Shown here: positions 35,961-43,623 of the stretch, one piece after another | Position numbering within the stretch: the stretch's first letter is position 1 | Layout: the number at the start of each line of letters is the position of its first letter | Source: Fulvimarina endophytica | GTDB taxonomy: Bacteria; Pseudomonadota; Alphaproteobacteria; Rhizobiales; Rhizobiaceae | Length of the DNA stretch: 64,000 nucleotides | Assembly (NCBI RefSeq): GCF_003403015.1 | Contig: NZ_QURL01000004.1 | Location: 372,001-436,000 of the forward strand | Reading direction: 5' to 3' | Program-made: the position numbers and the translations under genes | Notes under the pieces: generated by a model | The model's database searches: none | Told to the model about the DNA's origin: nothing | Seen by the model: only the letters and a program-made list of their open reading frames with translations

Positions 35961-37649
35961 ATGCGACTTCCGCCGGTCACAATTCGGTATTATCATCTGC
36001 AGCGGATTCCAGTTCTCGACCGTAGGTCTTCGTTGCGTAATTCCCTGAACCTCTCCCGCCGGCGCGCGCTTGGCGGTGGCTTTGCCGCGCTGATCCTTCC
36101 AGCCCTTTCGAATCTCGGTGCCCATGCGCAGGAGCAGGCTGCTCCTGCCGCTGCCGCCGAGGGCGGGAGCCCCGCGCCAAGTGCCCCGCTGACCTTCGAT
36201 CGCCTCAGCCAGCTGATGCAGGAGAAGGCCGCCAAGCCCTACGAGGAGCCGCAGAGCGAGCTGCCGGAGGTCGTCCGCAATCTGGATTACGACGCCCATC
36301 GGGCGATCCAGTACCGGCCCGATCACGCCCTCTGGCGCGCCGATCCGGTCGACTTCCATCTGCAGGCCTTCTATCCGGGCTGGGTGTTCGACGACACCGC
36401 CACGATCGCGATCGGCCGCGACGGCGTCTACGAACCGCACGTGTTCCAGGCGAGCGACTTCGACTACCGCCCGCCCCTCAACCGCGAGGACTTCGCGGGC
36501 ATCTCCTTCCCCGGCGTCGCCGGCTTCCGCATCCACGCACCGATGCAGCGGCCGGACTATTTCGACGAACTGGTGACCTTCCTCGGCGCCAGCTATTTCC
36601 GGGCGCTCGGCATGGGCACGCGCTACGGTCTTTCGGCCCGGGGCCTTGCCGTGAACACGGCCGTGGCCGACGAGACGGAGGAATTCCCCCGCTTCACCGC
36701 CTTCTACATCGACCGACCGCAACCGGGCGAGCATGAGATCCGCCTGATGGCGGAACTCGACAGCCCGAGCGTCACCGGAGCCTACGAGTTCATCATCAAG
36801 CCCGGTCCGCAGACGGTCATGACCTGTCGCACCCGGCTCTATTTCCGCACGTCCATCGCCCGGCTCGGCATCGCCCCTCTGACCTCGATGTACACCTTCG
36901 GCGAGAACGATCATCCCGATCACGAGGACTTCCGGCCCGAAGTCCACGACAGCGACGGCCTGTTCATCGAGCGGGCTGACGGCGAGCAGGTCTGGCGCCC
37001 GCTGCAGAATCCGAGGGATCTCTCCCTGTCCTTCATCGGCGAGACCAATCCGCGCCGGTTCGGCCTCCTGCAGCGCGACCGATCCTTCGGGAGCTACCAG
37101 GATACCGAGGCCCATTACGAGCTGCGCCCGTCCCTGATGATCGAACCGATGGGCGACTGGGGCAAGGGCGTCATCGAACTCGTCGAGATCCCGACCGACG
37201 CCGAATACAACGACAACATCGTCGCCTTCTGGATTCCCGAGCAGCCGGCCGAGGCCGGCGGCATGATGGAATTCGACTACCGCATGTATTGGGGTCTCGA
37301 TGTCGAGCCGCCCCAGGATCGTGCCCGCGTCGCCGAAACGCTCGTCGGCATCGGCGGCAATGCGGCGGCGACCGGCGAGGAACAGACCACGCGCCGGTTC
37401 GTTGTGAACTTCGTCGGCGGTCCAGCCGCCGAACTTCCCGACGATGCCGAGATCGAGCCCAATATCGAGGTCACCTCGGCGGGCCGTCTGGTCAACAGCA
37501 CGGTGTCGCGTCTGCCGGGCGGCGGATGGCGGGTTTCGCTGGAACTTGAAAAACTTGAGGAACGACCTGTCGAGTTGAAAGTTGTCCTTAGGATGCTGCG
37601 TCGCAATATAAGCGAAACTTGGATCTATCAGTGGACCAGAGACTCGTGA
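35961..37649 (+). CDS. opgG: Periplasmic glucan biosynthesis protein, OpgG/MdoG family
   Basis: Needed for synthesis of osmoregulated periplasmic glucans. About 562 residues. A twin-arginine-like signal (LSRRRALGGGFAALILPAL) ends near GAHA, then the MdoG domain runs to the end, with blocks DYDAHRAIQYRPD, YFRALGMGTRYGLSARGLAV, PLTSMYTFGENDHP and the C-terminal immunoglobulin-like part with RRFVVNFVGG. A Tat signal is more typical of OpgD than OpgG, so the symbol is approximate. The start is uncertain: the ATG at 35961 gives a long leader, while a TTG at 36033 begins directly before the signal. The stop overlaps the next gene as GTGA. Confidence 0.88.
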   Translation: MRLPPVTIRYYHLQRIPVLDRRSSLRNSLNLSRRRALGGGFAALILPALSNLGAHAQEQAAPAAAAEGGSPAPSAPLTFDRLSQLMQEKAAKPYEEPQSELPEVVRNLDYDAHRAIQYRPDHALWRADPVDFHLQAFYPGWVFDDTATIAIGRDGVYEPHVFQASDFDYRPPLNREDFAGISFPGVAGFRIHAPMQRPDYFDELVTFLGASYFRALGMGTRYGLSARGLAVNTAVADETEEFPRFTAFYIDRPQPGEHEIRLMAELDSPSVTGAYEFIIKPGPQTVMTCRTRLYFRTSIARLGIAPLTSMYTFGENDHPDHEDFRPEVHDSDGLFIERADGEQVWRPLQNPRDLSLSFIGETNPRRFGLLQRDRSFGSYQDTEAHYELRPSLMIEPMGDWGKGVIELVEIPTDAEYNDNIVAFWIPEQPAEAGGMMEFDYRMYWGLDVEPPQDRARVAETLVGIGGNAAATGEEQTTRRFVVNFVGGPAAELPDDAEIEPNIEVTSAGRLVNSTVSRLPGGGWRVSLELEKLEERPVELKVVLRMLRRNISETWIYQWTRDS

Positions 37650-37969
37650 ACGACACTCAGAATTCTGCAAACCTCGCTCTTTCGCCGGCAGAACTCGTTC
37701 TGACGCGAAACGGGCTCGACAATGTCGATACCTATCGGGCGATCCAGCGCCGTCTGCGCGAGGCCGGCTTGAGCCTTCCCGTGGACAAGGTGATCTCCGA
37801 TGCACGCCGCGGCGAAGCCTGGGCACTCGACATTCTCCAGACGACCGAATTTCCGGCCCCGTCCGATCGCCTGACCATGCCGGTGCAGGAGCTCGCCGCG
37901 CCGTCCCTGTCGGCATGGTGGTCGGGCCTCTTCGGCCGCGCGGCTTCCGCGAGCAATCAATCGGCCTGA
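37646..37969 (+). CDS. Small gene coupled to opgG, unknown function
   Basis: A 107-residue soluble-looking protein starting at the GTG that overlaps the opgG stop by four bases, which implies translational coupling. The translation contains LVLTRNGLDNVDTYRAIQRR and a helical middle, ending WWSGLFGRAASAS, with no signal peptide or membrane helix. I do not recognise the family. Small genes between opgG and opgH are known in some alphaproteobacteria (an opgI in Rhodobacter), but I cannot confirm homology. A hairpin follows about 40 bases after the stop. Confidence 0.65.
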   Translation: MNDTQNSANLALSPAELVLTRNGLDNVDTYRAIQRRLREAGLSLPVDKVISDARRGEAWALDILQTTEFPAPSDRLTMPVQELAAPSLSAWWSGLFGRAASASNQSA

Positions 37970-38011
37970 AAACGGTCCGGACGACCGGGGCCCTGCATCC
38001 CGGTCCATTCT

Positions 38012-38053
38012 CGAAAGGCGTATGCGCCGGATGATCCGGGCAACGCCTTTTCG
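38012..38053 (+). terminator. Hairpin between the opgG pair and opgH
   Basis: CGAAAGGCGT pairs with ACGCCTTTTCG, enclosing a second stem CCGGA-tga-TCCGG. It resembles an intrinsic terminator, though the T-run is part of the stem's 3' arm. It may terminate or attenuate transcription from opgG into opgH, or mark a separate opgH unit. Confidence 0.6.
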
Positions 38054-38166
38054 TCGTTTAAAAATATGCCGCTTCGAATTTCGCCGCGATTTGGGCTATC
38101 CTCGCGACATGGGACTTTTGGACCGAGGGTCGATGGGAATTGGCCGCCCGGTATCATAGGGACATC

Positions 38167-40083
38167 GTGTCCGCGCGCCGGACGAGCGCAGATCGGGTTC
38201 CCTCGCCCGGCCTTCTCGTCGGCGCGGATGCCGTTTCGCAGCCGGGAGTAATCGACCCCTTGATCGCCTTTCTTCGCCTCGGCTTCGTCGCGAGCGCCGT
38301 GCTTCTGTCCCTCGTCGCCGCATTCCTGTTCTTCACGATCATTTCGGCGAACGGGACGACGGATCTCCATCTCGTCCAGACATCGCTTCTTCTTATCTGC
38401 TGCGGCTGGCTCGCCTGGGGCTTCATGACGGCCTGCTTCGGCATCGCCGCCGCCCTCAAGGCGAAGCGCCGCTCGCTGCGCGTCGACTACGAACCGCGCA
38501 GCGTGACCGCGATCCTCGTGCCCGTCTACAACGAGGACGTTCGGGCGGTCTATGCACGGGTCGGCGCCATGGCCGAGGGCCTGCGCGCGCTCGATCGGCT
38601 GCCCGCCTTCCATTTCTACGTGCTCAGCGATTCGACCAAGGCCGATCATGTGGCGGCCGAGGAGCGCGGCCATCGCACGCTTTTGCGCAAGCTGAAGCTC
38701 GCCGGCCATCTCTTCTACCGGCACCGGGAGAACAATGTCGGCCGCAAGGCGGGAAACATCGCCGATTTCGTCACCAATCATGGCGGCGCCTATCCCTATA
38801 TGCTCGTGCTCGACGCCGACAGCCTGATGGCGCCGGCCACGATCCTCGAAATGGTCGCGCGGATGGACGACCAGTCCGATCTGGCGCTCCTGCAGTCGCA
38901 GCCCCTGATCATCAATCGCCGCACCATCTTCGGCCGTGCCCTGCAATTTTCCGCCGCCGTATTCTCGCCGGTCTTCTCGCGCGGGCTCGCCGCCCTTCAG
39001 GGACGCGAGGGTCCGTTCTGGGGCCATAACGCGATGATCCGCACCCGGGTCTTCGCCGCCCATTGCGGGCTTCCGGGATTGTCGGGAAAGCCCCCCTTCG
39101 GCGGCCACATCCTCAGCCACGACTATGTGGAGGCGGCACTTCTCGCCCGCGCCGGCTACGCCGTGCGCGTCGATCCCGATCTCGGGGGCTCCTTCGAGGA
39201 GGCGCCGTCGAACGTCATCGAATACGCCAAGCGGGACCGGCGCTGGTGCCAGGGCAATCTCCAGCACGGACGGCTTCTGCCCGCCCGGGGACTGAAGATG
39301 TGGAACCGGGTGCAGCTCATGGCCGGCATCATGGCCTATCTCGCCTCACCGATCTGGCTGATGTTCCTCGTCGTCAGCCTCATCGATCCGATCATCGCGC
39401 CCGAGCCCGACTATTTCCCGGCCGATTCCCTGTTCCCCGTCTTCCCGAAGCCGGAGACCCAGAAGGCGCTCGGCCTTCTCTTCGGCATCGTCGTCCTGCT
39501 TCTCCTTCCCAAGATCCTGATCACGCTCGGAACGGCGATCTCGCGCCGCAGGGACGCGTTCGGAGGCCCGTTTCGGGTCGTGGCGAGTTCACTCGCCGAA
39601 CTCGTTCTCACCTCGCTGCTCGCACCGGTGACCATGATGATGCAGTCGAAGGCGATCGGCGAGATCCTCATCGGCGCCGATTCCGGCTGGCCGGCGACCG
39701 ATCGCGAGGATCAGGGCCTGCCGTTCGAGGCGGCGTTCTCCGCGAGCTGGTGGATGGTCGCGGCCGGCGCGGCCGTCCTCTACACCTCCTATGTCTACGC
39801 ACCGGCCGTGTTCCTCTGGACGCTGCCGATCGCCGTGCCCCTCGTTCTGGCGCCGGTTCTCATCAAGGCGACGGCGAGCCCGCGTCTCGGCGACGTCACC
39901 CGCCGCCTCGGTCTCTTCTCCACACCCTTCGAGACCGATCCCGACCCCGTGATCCTCGCCGCCGGGGCCTGGCACGGCAGACTCTCCGACATCGAGGACG
40001 AGCCGACGGCGAAGACCGCGGCGATCGGTTCGTCCAGCCCCGATGCGACGACCAAACGTCCCCCCTCGCCGGCGGCTCACTGA
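38167..40083 (+). CDS. opgH: Glucan biosynthesis glucosyltransferase H
   Basis: The inner-membrane beta-glucosyltransferase that makes the glucan backbone from UDP-glucose, 638 residues from the proposed start. Two N-terminal membrane helices precede a GT2 catalytic domain with AILVPVYNED, the D-x-D site LVLDADSL, HDYVEAALLARAG, and the R-x-x-R-W-like motif RDRRWCQGNLQHGRLL. C-terminal membrane helices follow from about residue 390. Possible starts are TTG 38140 and GTG 38167; the latter has AGGGA six bases upstream and gives MSARRTSADRV. opgC follows after five bases. Confidence 0.93.
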   Translation: MSARRTSADRVPSPGLLVGADAVSQPGVIDPLIAFLRLGFVASAVLLSLVAAFLFFTIISANGTTDLHLVQTSLLLICCGWLAWGFMTACFGIAAALKAKRRSLRVDYEPRSVTAILVPVYNEDVRAVYARVGAMAEGLRALDRLPAFHFYVLSDSTKADHVAAEERGHRTLLRKLKLAGHLFYRHRENNVGRKAGNIADFVTNHGGAYPYMLVLDADSLMAPATILEMVARMDDQSDLALLQSQPLIINRRTIFGRALQFSAAVFSPVFSRGLAALQGREGPFWGHNAMIRTRVFAAHCGLPGLSGKPPFGGHILSHDYVEAALLARAGYAVRVDPDLGGSFEEAPSNVIEYAKRDRRWCQGNLQHGRLLPARGLKMWNRVQLMAGIMAYLASPIWLMFLVVSLIDPIIAPEPDYFPADSLFPVFPKPETQKALGLLFGIVVLLLLPKILITLGTAISRRRDAFGGPFRVVASSLAELVLTSLLAPVTMMMQSKAIGEILIGADSGWPATDREDQGLPFEAAFSASWWMVAAGAAVLYTSYVYAPAVFLWTLPIAVPLVLAPVLIKATASPRLGDVTRRLGLFSTPFETDPDPVILAAGAWHGRLSDIEDEPTAKTAAIGSSSPDATTKRPPSPAAH

Positions 40084-40088
40084 CATTC

Positions 40089-41315
40089 ATGGCAATCATT
40101 GCACCCAAGTCGCAGACCAGCCGCGACAACCGCGTCGATTTCTGGCGCGGCATCGCGCTGATGATGATCTTCGTCAATCACGTCCCGGGCACGGTCTGGG
40201 AGCGCTACACCTCGCGCAATTTCGGCTTCTCGGACGCCGCCGAGCTCTTCGTGTTCCTGGCCGGTTTCGCGGCCGCCTTCGCTTATGGGCGGCCGTTTCT
40301 CGGCGGCTACCGCCTGTTCGCTTCCCTGAAGGCCTATCGGCGCGCGGGAACCCTGTTTCTCGTCCAGATGACGCTGACCATGCTGACCATCGGCCTCTTC
40401 GCCTGGGCGGCTCTGGCCTTCGGCGAGGGCCGGCTGATGTGGCGCATGAACCTGAACGCGCTGTCGACCGAGCCTCTGGAGGCCTTTTTCGGGCTCGCCA
40501 GCTTCGGCCATCAGTTCGGCTATGTGAACATCCTGCCGATGTATATCGCGCTGCTTCTCATCATGCCGATCCATCTGTGGCTCGCCTCGATCAGTCGCGA
40601 GCTGATGCTCGGCGCATCCATCGCGTTCTGGGCGGTGACCTGGACCTTCAACCTGAACATTCCCGCCTTTCCCAATCCGGGCGGCTGGTTCTTTAACCCG
40701 CTCGCCTGGCAGGTCATCTTCGCGGTGGGGCTCTATGCCGGGCTGCGCAAGACCGCGGGCCTTCCCTCAGTTCCCTACAGACCCTGGCTGTTCGCTCTCG
40801 CGCTCGGCTATCTTCTGGTGTCCTTCGTCATCGTGCATTACGGCCTGTGGTCCCTGATCTTCGATCTCGGGATCCCCGGTCCGCTGACGAGCTTCGACAA
40901 GACCTTCGCGGCGGTCCCGAGGGTCCTGCATGTCCTCGCGCTCGTCTACGTTTTCGCCAACGCATCGCCCGGATCGCCCTTCGCCGACATCCGGCGCGAG
41001 AACGTGATCGCCGCCATGGGCCGCCATTCCCTTCCGGTCTTTGCCTGCGGCACCCTCCTCTCGCTCGTCTGCCAGACGATCAAGTTCGGCGGCGAGGAGC
41101 ATGTCCTGTTCGACACCACGCTGATCGGCATCGGCATCGGCATCCAGATCCTGATCGCCCAATGGATCGAATGGTGGGGCGGCTATCAGAAGAGCGTCGC
41201 TGCCGAACGGTCGGCCGGACGGCCCCATGGCACGACGCGCGAGCCAGAGACCGCCTCCCCACCAGCACCACCCTCCGCCACTCTTTCGGCGGCGCACGAC
41301 GCCCGGGGACCCTGA
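40089..41315 (+). CDS. opgC: OpgC family membrane acyltransferase
   Basis: A 408-residue membrane protein of the OpgC acyltransferase family, with about ten helices. The opening RDNRVDFWRGIALMMIFVNH is the family signature, with the catalytic-type His at the end of the first helix, and FGFSDAAELFVFLAGFAAAF follows. OpgC substitutes periplasmic glucans, for example with succinyl residues. The gene follows opgH by five bases, so the pair is almost certainly co-transcribed. The final 45 residues are a polar Pro/Ala-rich tail. A tRNA lies 62 bases beyond. Confidence 0.9.
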   Translation: MAIIAPKSQTSRDNRVDFWRGIALMMIFVNHVPGTVWERYTSRNFGFSDAAELFVFLAGFAAAFAYGRPFLGGYRLFASLKAYRRAGTLFLVQMTLTMLTIGLFAWAALAFGEGRLMWRMNLNALSTEPLEAFFGLASFGHQFGYVNILPMYIALLLIMPIHLWLASISRELMLGASIAFWAVTWTFNLNIPAFPNPGGWFFNPLAWQVIFAVGLYAGLRKTAGLPSVPYRPWLFALALGYLLVSFVIVHYGLWSLIFDLGIPGPLTSFDKTFAAVPRVLHVLALVYVFANASPGSPFADIRRENVIAAMGRHSLPVFACGTLLSLVCQTIKFGGEEHVLFDTTLIGIGIGIQILIAQWIEWWGGYQKSVAAERSAGRPHGTTREPETASPPAPPSATLSAAHDARGP

Positions 41316-41377
41316 CGACCCACCAGCGACCACCGCTCTTGTCCGCCCCGCCATATTGGTTTAGGCGATGGCCCGTC

Positions 41378-41454
41378 GGGCCTGTAGCTCAATTGGTTAG
41401 AGCCGGCGGCTCATAACCGCCTGGTTGGGGGTTCGAGTCCCTCCGGGCCTACCA
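41378..41454 (+). tRNA. tRNA with CAT anticodon (elongator Met, or Ile2)
   Basis: The acceptor strand GGGCCTG pairs with CGGGCCT (G-U pairs at the first and sixth positions), followed by A and an encoded CCA ending at 41454. The anticodon stem GGCGG/CCGCC encloses CTCATAA, anticodon CAT. It lacks the unpaired first position of an initiator tRNA. Elongator Met and lysidine-modified Ile2 cannot be told apart safely by eye. It is intact, and the Mu-like prophage starts about 30 bases downstream. Confidence 0.93.
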
Positions 41455-41484
41455 GACGTCTCGTTGAACAATACGCAAACTCGG

Positions 41485-41535
41485 TGTAGCGCGTGTAGCG
41501 CGCCACTGGGTTTGTCTTTTTTGTCACTGGGTTTG
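41485..41535. repeat. Repeat array at the putative right end of the Mu-like prophage
   Basis: Two tandem copies of TGTAGCGCG (41485-41493, 41494-41502) are followed by two direct copies of CACTGGGTTTG (41504-41514, 41525-41535) exactly 21 bases apart, about two helical turns. The leading TG and the repeated sites on one helical face resemble the ends of Mu-type transposable phages, where the transposase binds several short repeats. Phage genes begin just inside it and host tRNA lies just outside, so this is the best candidate for the element boundary. Confidence 0.65.
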
Positions 41536-41575
41536 GCAGTAAACGAGACTGGCCGAAGCGGGCTTCGAAGGCGCA

Positions 41576-42490
41576 TCAACGGACATTTGAACGATCTTCG
41601 GGCGGTACTCCGCCATCCTCCACCATTTTCACGGCTAGATGCTGCATGAATGATTTGGCATTGGAATAGATGGCGACCGCTCTTTCTTCGTCATAGCGCT
41701 CACGAGCATGCATTGCGTGGTTGCGCCAGGCGTTCTTTATGAAACGAAAATGAGTTCCGGCTTCAGCAGCCCATTGCTCCCCCTCAGCGCCAACCGTTGC
41801 CCTATCAGAAGCTCTCAAGGCAGCTTCAAGCTGGTTTAAGACCTTGTTCCAGTTTTCAGCAGGACCAACGGAAAAATGCTCGGCCATTGCCGCGAGGCCA
41901 ACTTCTAAAGCCCGCATCAGATGCATCACTGCTGCGGTCCACCGTCCAAGCGCGATACAGTTTCCAGCCTCCTGGATGTCGATCGAAGCGGATGGGAAAG
42001 CGTCTTCCACAGCTTCGCCAAAAGGCGCATTCACGTCGTACAGAGAAGCATGGCGCCCGGGAATGACGAAGACCATACGGGCCTGCATCTCATCCCGAAA
42101 GCTGTTCGCGACAAGCTCCGCTTGTGTCGCCATTTTACCTAGTTCATGCGAACCATATGCCATTGGGCGAGCTAGTAGTTCAAAACAGAAGTCGAAAGCT
42201 CGCTTCGCCGCAGCGTGGCACGCGACCATTTCCATCTCAGCGGATGCTTCTCGAAGTTCTCTCAAAGCATTTAAAAATTGCGCTTTGTTCTCGTTAGAAA
42301 TGGCATGGGGTGCCGCGTAACCACTATTCATCACTTGGCAAAACACGCGCCATTCCGAAGCTGCGCCGACGATGAAGGCTACAGCCGCCACCAAATCCGA
42401 ATTTTTTAATCGAAGCACGTTCCACAAATCCGTAACTGCATAGGATCGCCCTATGCAGGCGCAGTCGTCAGGTATTGTAAAGGGTCGCAT
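41576..42490 (-). CDS. Prophage cargo protein with HEPN-type RNxxxH motif
   Basis: A 304-residue, mostly helical protein at the extreme right end of the prophage. The C-terminal third has the features of a HEPN domain: a helix with MHLMRALEVGLAAMAEHF, then RNHAMH (Arg256 to His261, the R-N-x3-H catalytic pattern of HEPN RNases) and a closing helix AVAIYSNAKSFMQHLAVKM. The N-terminal part is helical and unrecognised. Codon use and base composition are clearly lower in GC than in both host and phage structural genes. In Mu-like phages this position carries non-essential cargo such as mom. An antiviral or abortive-infection RNase is a reasonable hypothesis; nothing in the sequence proves activity. 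Confidence 0.65.
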   Translation of the reverse strand: MRPFTIPDDCACIGRSYAVTDLWNVLRLKNSDLVAAVAFIVGAASEWRVFCQVMNSGYAAPHAISNENKAQFLNALRELREASAEMEMVACHAAAKRAFDFCFELLARPMAYGSHELGKMATQAELVANSFRDEMQARMVFVIPGRHASLYDVNAPFGEAVEDAFPSASIDIQEAGNCIALGRWTAAVMHLMRALEVGLAAMAEHFSVGPAENWNKVLNQLEAALRASDRATVGAEGEQWAAEAGTHFRFIKNAWRNHAMHARERYDEERAVAIYSNAKSFMQHLAVKMVEDGGVPPEDRSNVR

Positions 42491-42550
42491 CGACGTTCCT
42501 CGATGAAATGACTTGTGCTCCGCGCCGGGTTCGCCCGGCCCGTCGGCCGC

Positions 42551-42967
42551 CTATTCGTCCCGCCGCATCCGGTCGAAGATCGAGCGCAAGAGCGACCAGG
42601 ATCGCACGCCCATCCACATGATCGCTGCCGCGATCGGCCCGATCCCGCAGGCCTGCAAGGCGAGCCAGAACTCGTGGTCGACCGCCTTGCGGGTCGGCAT
42701 GTGCGTATGGGGCTCGCCCATCTTGATGAGGCAGATCCCGAAATCGTGCAGCATGGCCGGGCGGGTCGCCTTGCTGCCCCAGGGCGGCACCAGCCACCAG
42801 ATGATCCGGGGGCTCGTCACGCCGTCGCTGACGACGCCGCGCGGAATGACGACCTCCTTGCCCGATCCCTCCTCGCCGACCTCCCAGATCAAAGGTTGAT
42901 CGAGCGAGGCGAGGCCGGTTTTTGCCGATAGGAACGTGACGGCCAGCGGACCGGTAAATCGGCTCAT
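42551..42967 (-). CDS. DUF1353 phage protein
   Basis: A 138-residue protein of the DUF1353 family, common near tail-fibre genes and lysis regions of prophages. Signature blocks are VVIPRGVVSDGVTSPRIIWW and AMLHDFGI, where the H-D pair is conserved in the family. A hydrophobic stretch near 108-125 (IGPIAAAIMWMGV) may associate with the membrane. The ATG at 42967 overlaps the upstream stop as ATGA. The function of the family is unknown. Confidence 0.82.
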   Translation of the reverse strand: MSRFTGPLAVTFLSAKTGLASLDQPLIWEVGEEGSGKEVVIPRGVVSDGVTSPRIIWWLVPPWGSKATRPAMLHDFGICLIKMGEPHTHMPTRKAVDHEFWLALQACGIGPIAAAIMWMGVRSWSLLRSIFDRMRRDE

Positions 42968-43623
42968 CGCGCCACCCCGGCCGCCCAGGTCTCGATCTCC
43001 CCGCGCGCGATCGCCAGCGCCTCGGCGATGCCGTCCGCCGTGCGGCGTCGGCCGATCGCCAGCACCGCGTTCGTCTCGCGGCGATCGATCTCGGCCGCGA
43101 GCATTGCGAGCCGCTCGTCGAGCGCCAGCCAGACGCCCGCCATGGCCTGCGGGTCGGGCATATCCTCCTCGCCGGCGACGAGCCCTTGCGCACGGGCGTC
43201 TTCGAGATCGAGCGAGGCGAGGCGCAGGCATTCGGCTCGCGCGGTCTCGATCATCGCCTCGCTGGCCGTGCCGGCAAGGATCTGCCGGCCATAGCCTGCG
43301 CGCTGGTTGTAGATCGCGGCCTTGTAGGGGTCGGATGCACCCGAAAGACGCTGGCGATAATCCGATGCGAGCCTGCCGATCGCCTCGACGGCCGACGCCA
43401 TCACCGCAACCAGATCGACAGCTGGGACGCGAGGCGCAGTGATCACGCCGTCCTCGGCGACCCACCCCAGATCGACGTCCTCGCCGACCTCCACAAACTC
43501 CAGATCCGAGTGGAAGCGTCCGACCGGGTCCAGCGTGACGATCTCGCGCACGATCCCGTCCACGATAAGAGCCCATCGCCCTTCGCGGGGCACGGGGGCG
43601 TCCTGATCTTCCGTACCGTCCAT
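42964..43623 (-). CDS. Phage tail-region hypothetical protein
   Basis: A 219-residue protein directly after the tail-fibre gene. The N-terminal 70 residues (EGRWALIVDGIVREIVTLDP) look beta-rich, as in tail-fibre assembly proteins; the rest is helical and Ala-rich with a long acidic middle. The position matches Mu gene U/gp50 (tail-fibre assembly chaperone), but I see no decisive motif. Start and stop overlap both neighbours (TAATG and ATGA). Confidence 0.65.
   Translation of the reverse strand: MDGTEDQDAPVPREGRWALIVDGIVREIVTLDPVGRFHSDLEFVEVGEDVDLGWVAEDGVITAPRVPAVDLVAVMASAVEAIGRLASDYRQRLSGASDPYKAAIYNQRAGYGRQILAGTASEAMIETARAECLRLASLDLEDARAQGLVAGEEDMPDPQAMAGVWLALDERLAMLAAEIDRRETNAVLAIGRRRTADGIAEALAIARGEIETWAAGVAR

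Noticed and set aside
41378..41454. tRNA as the prophage attachment site
   Set aside because: The tRNA is intact, no repeated fragment of it is seen, and the phage is Mu-like, which inserts by transposition; the end repeats begin 30 bases further on.
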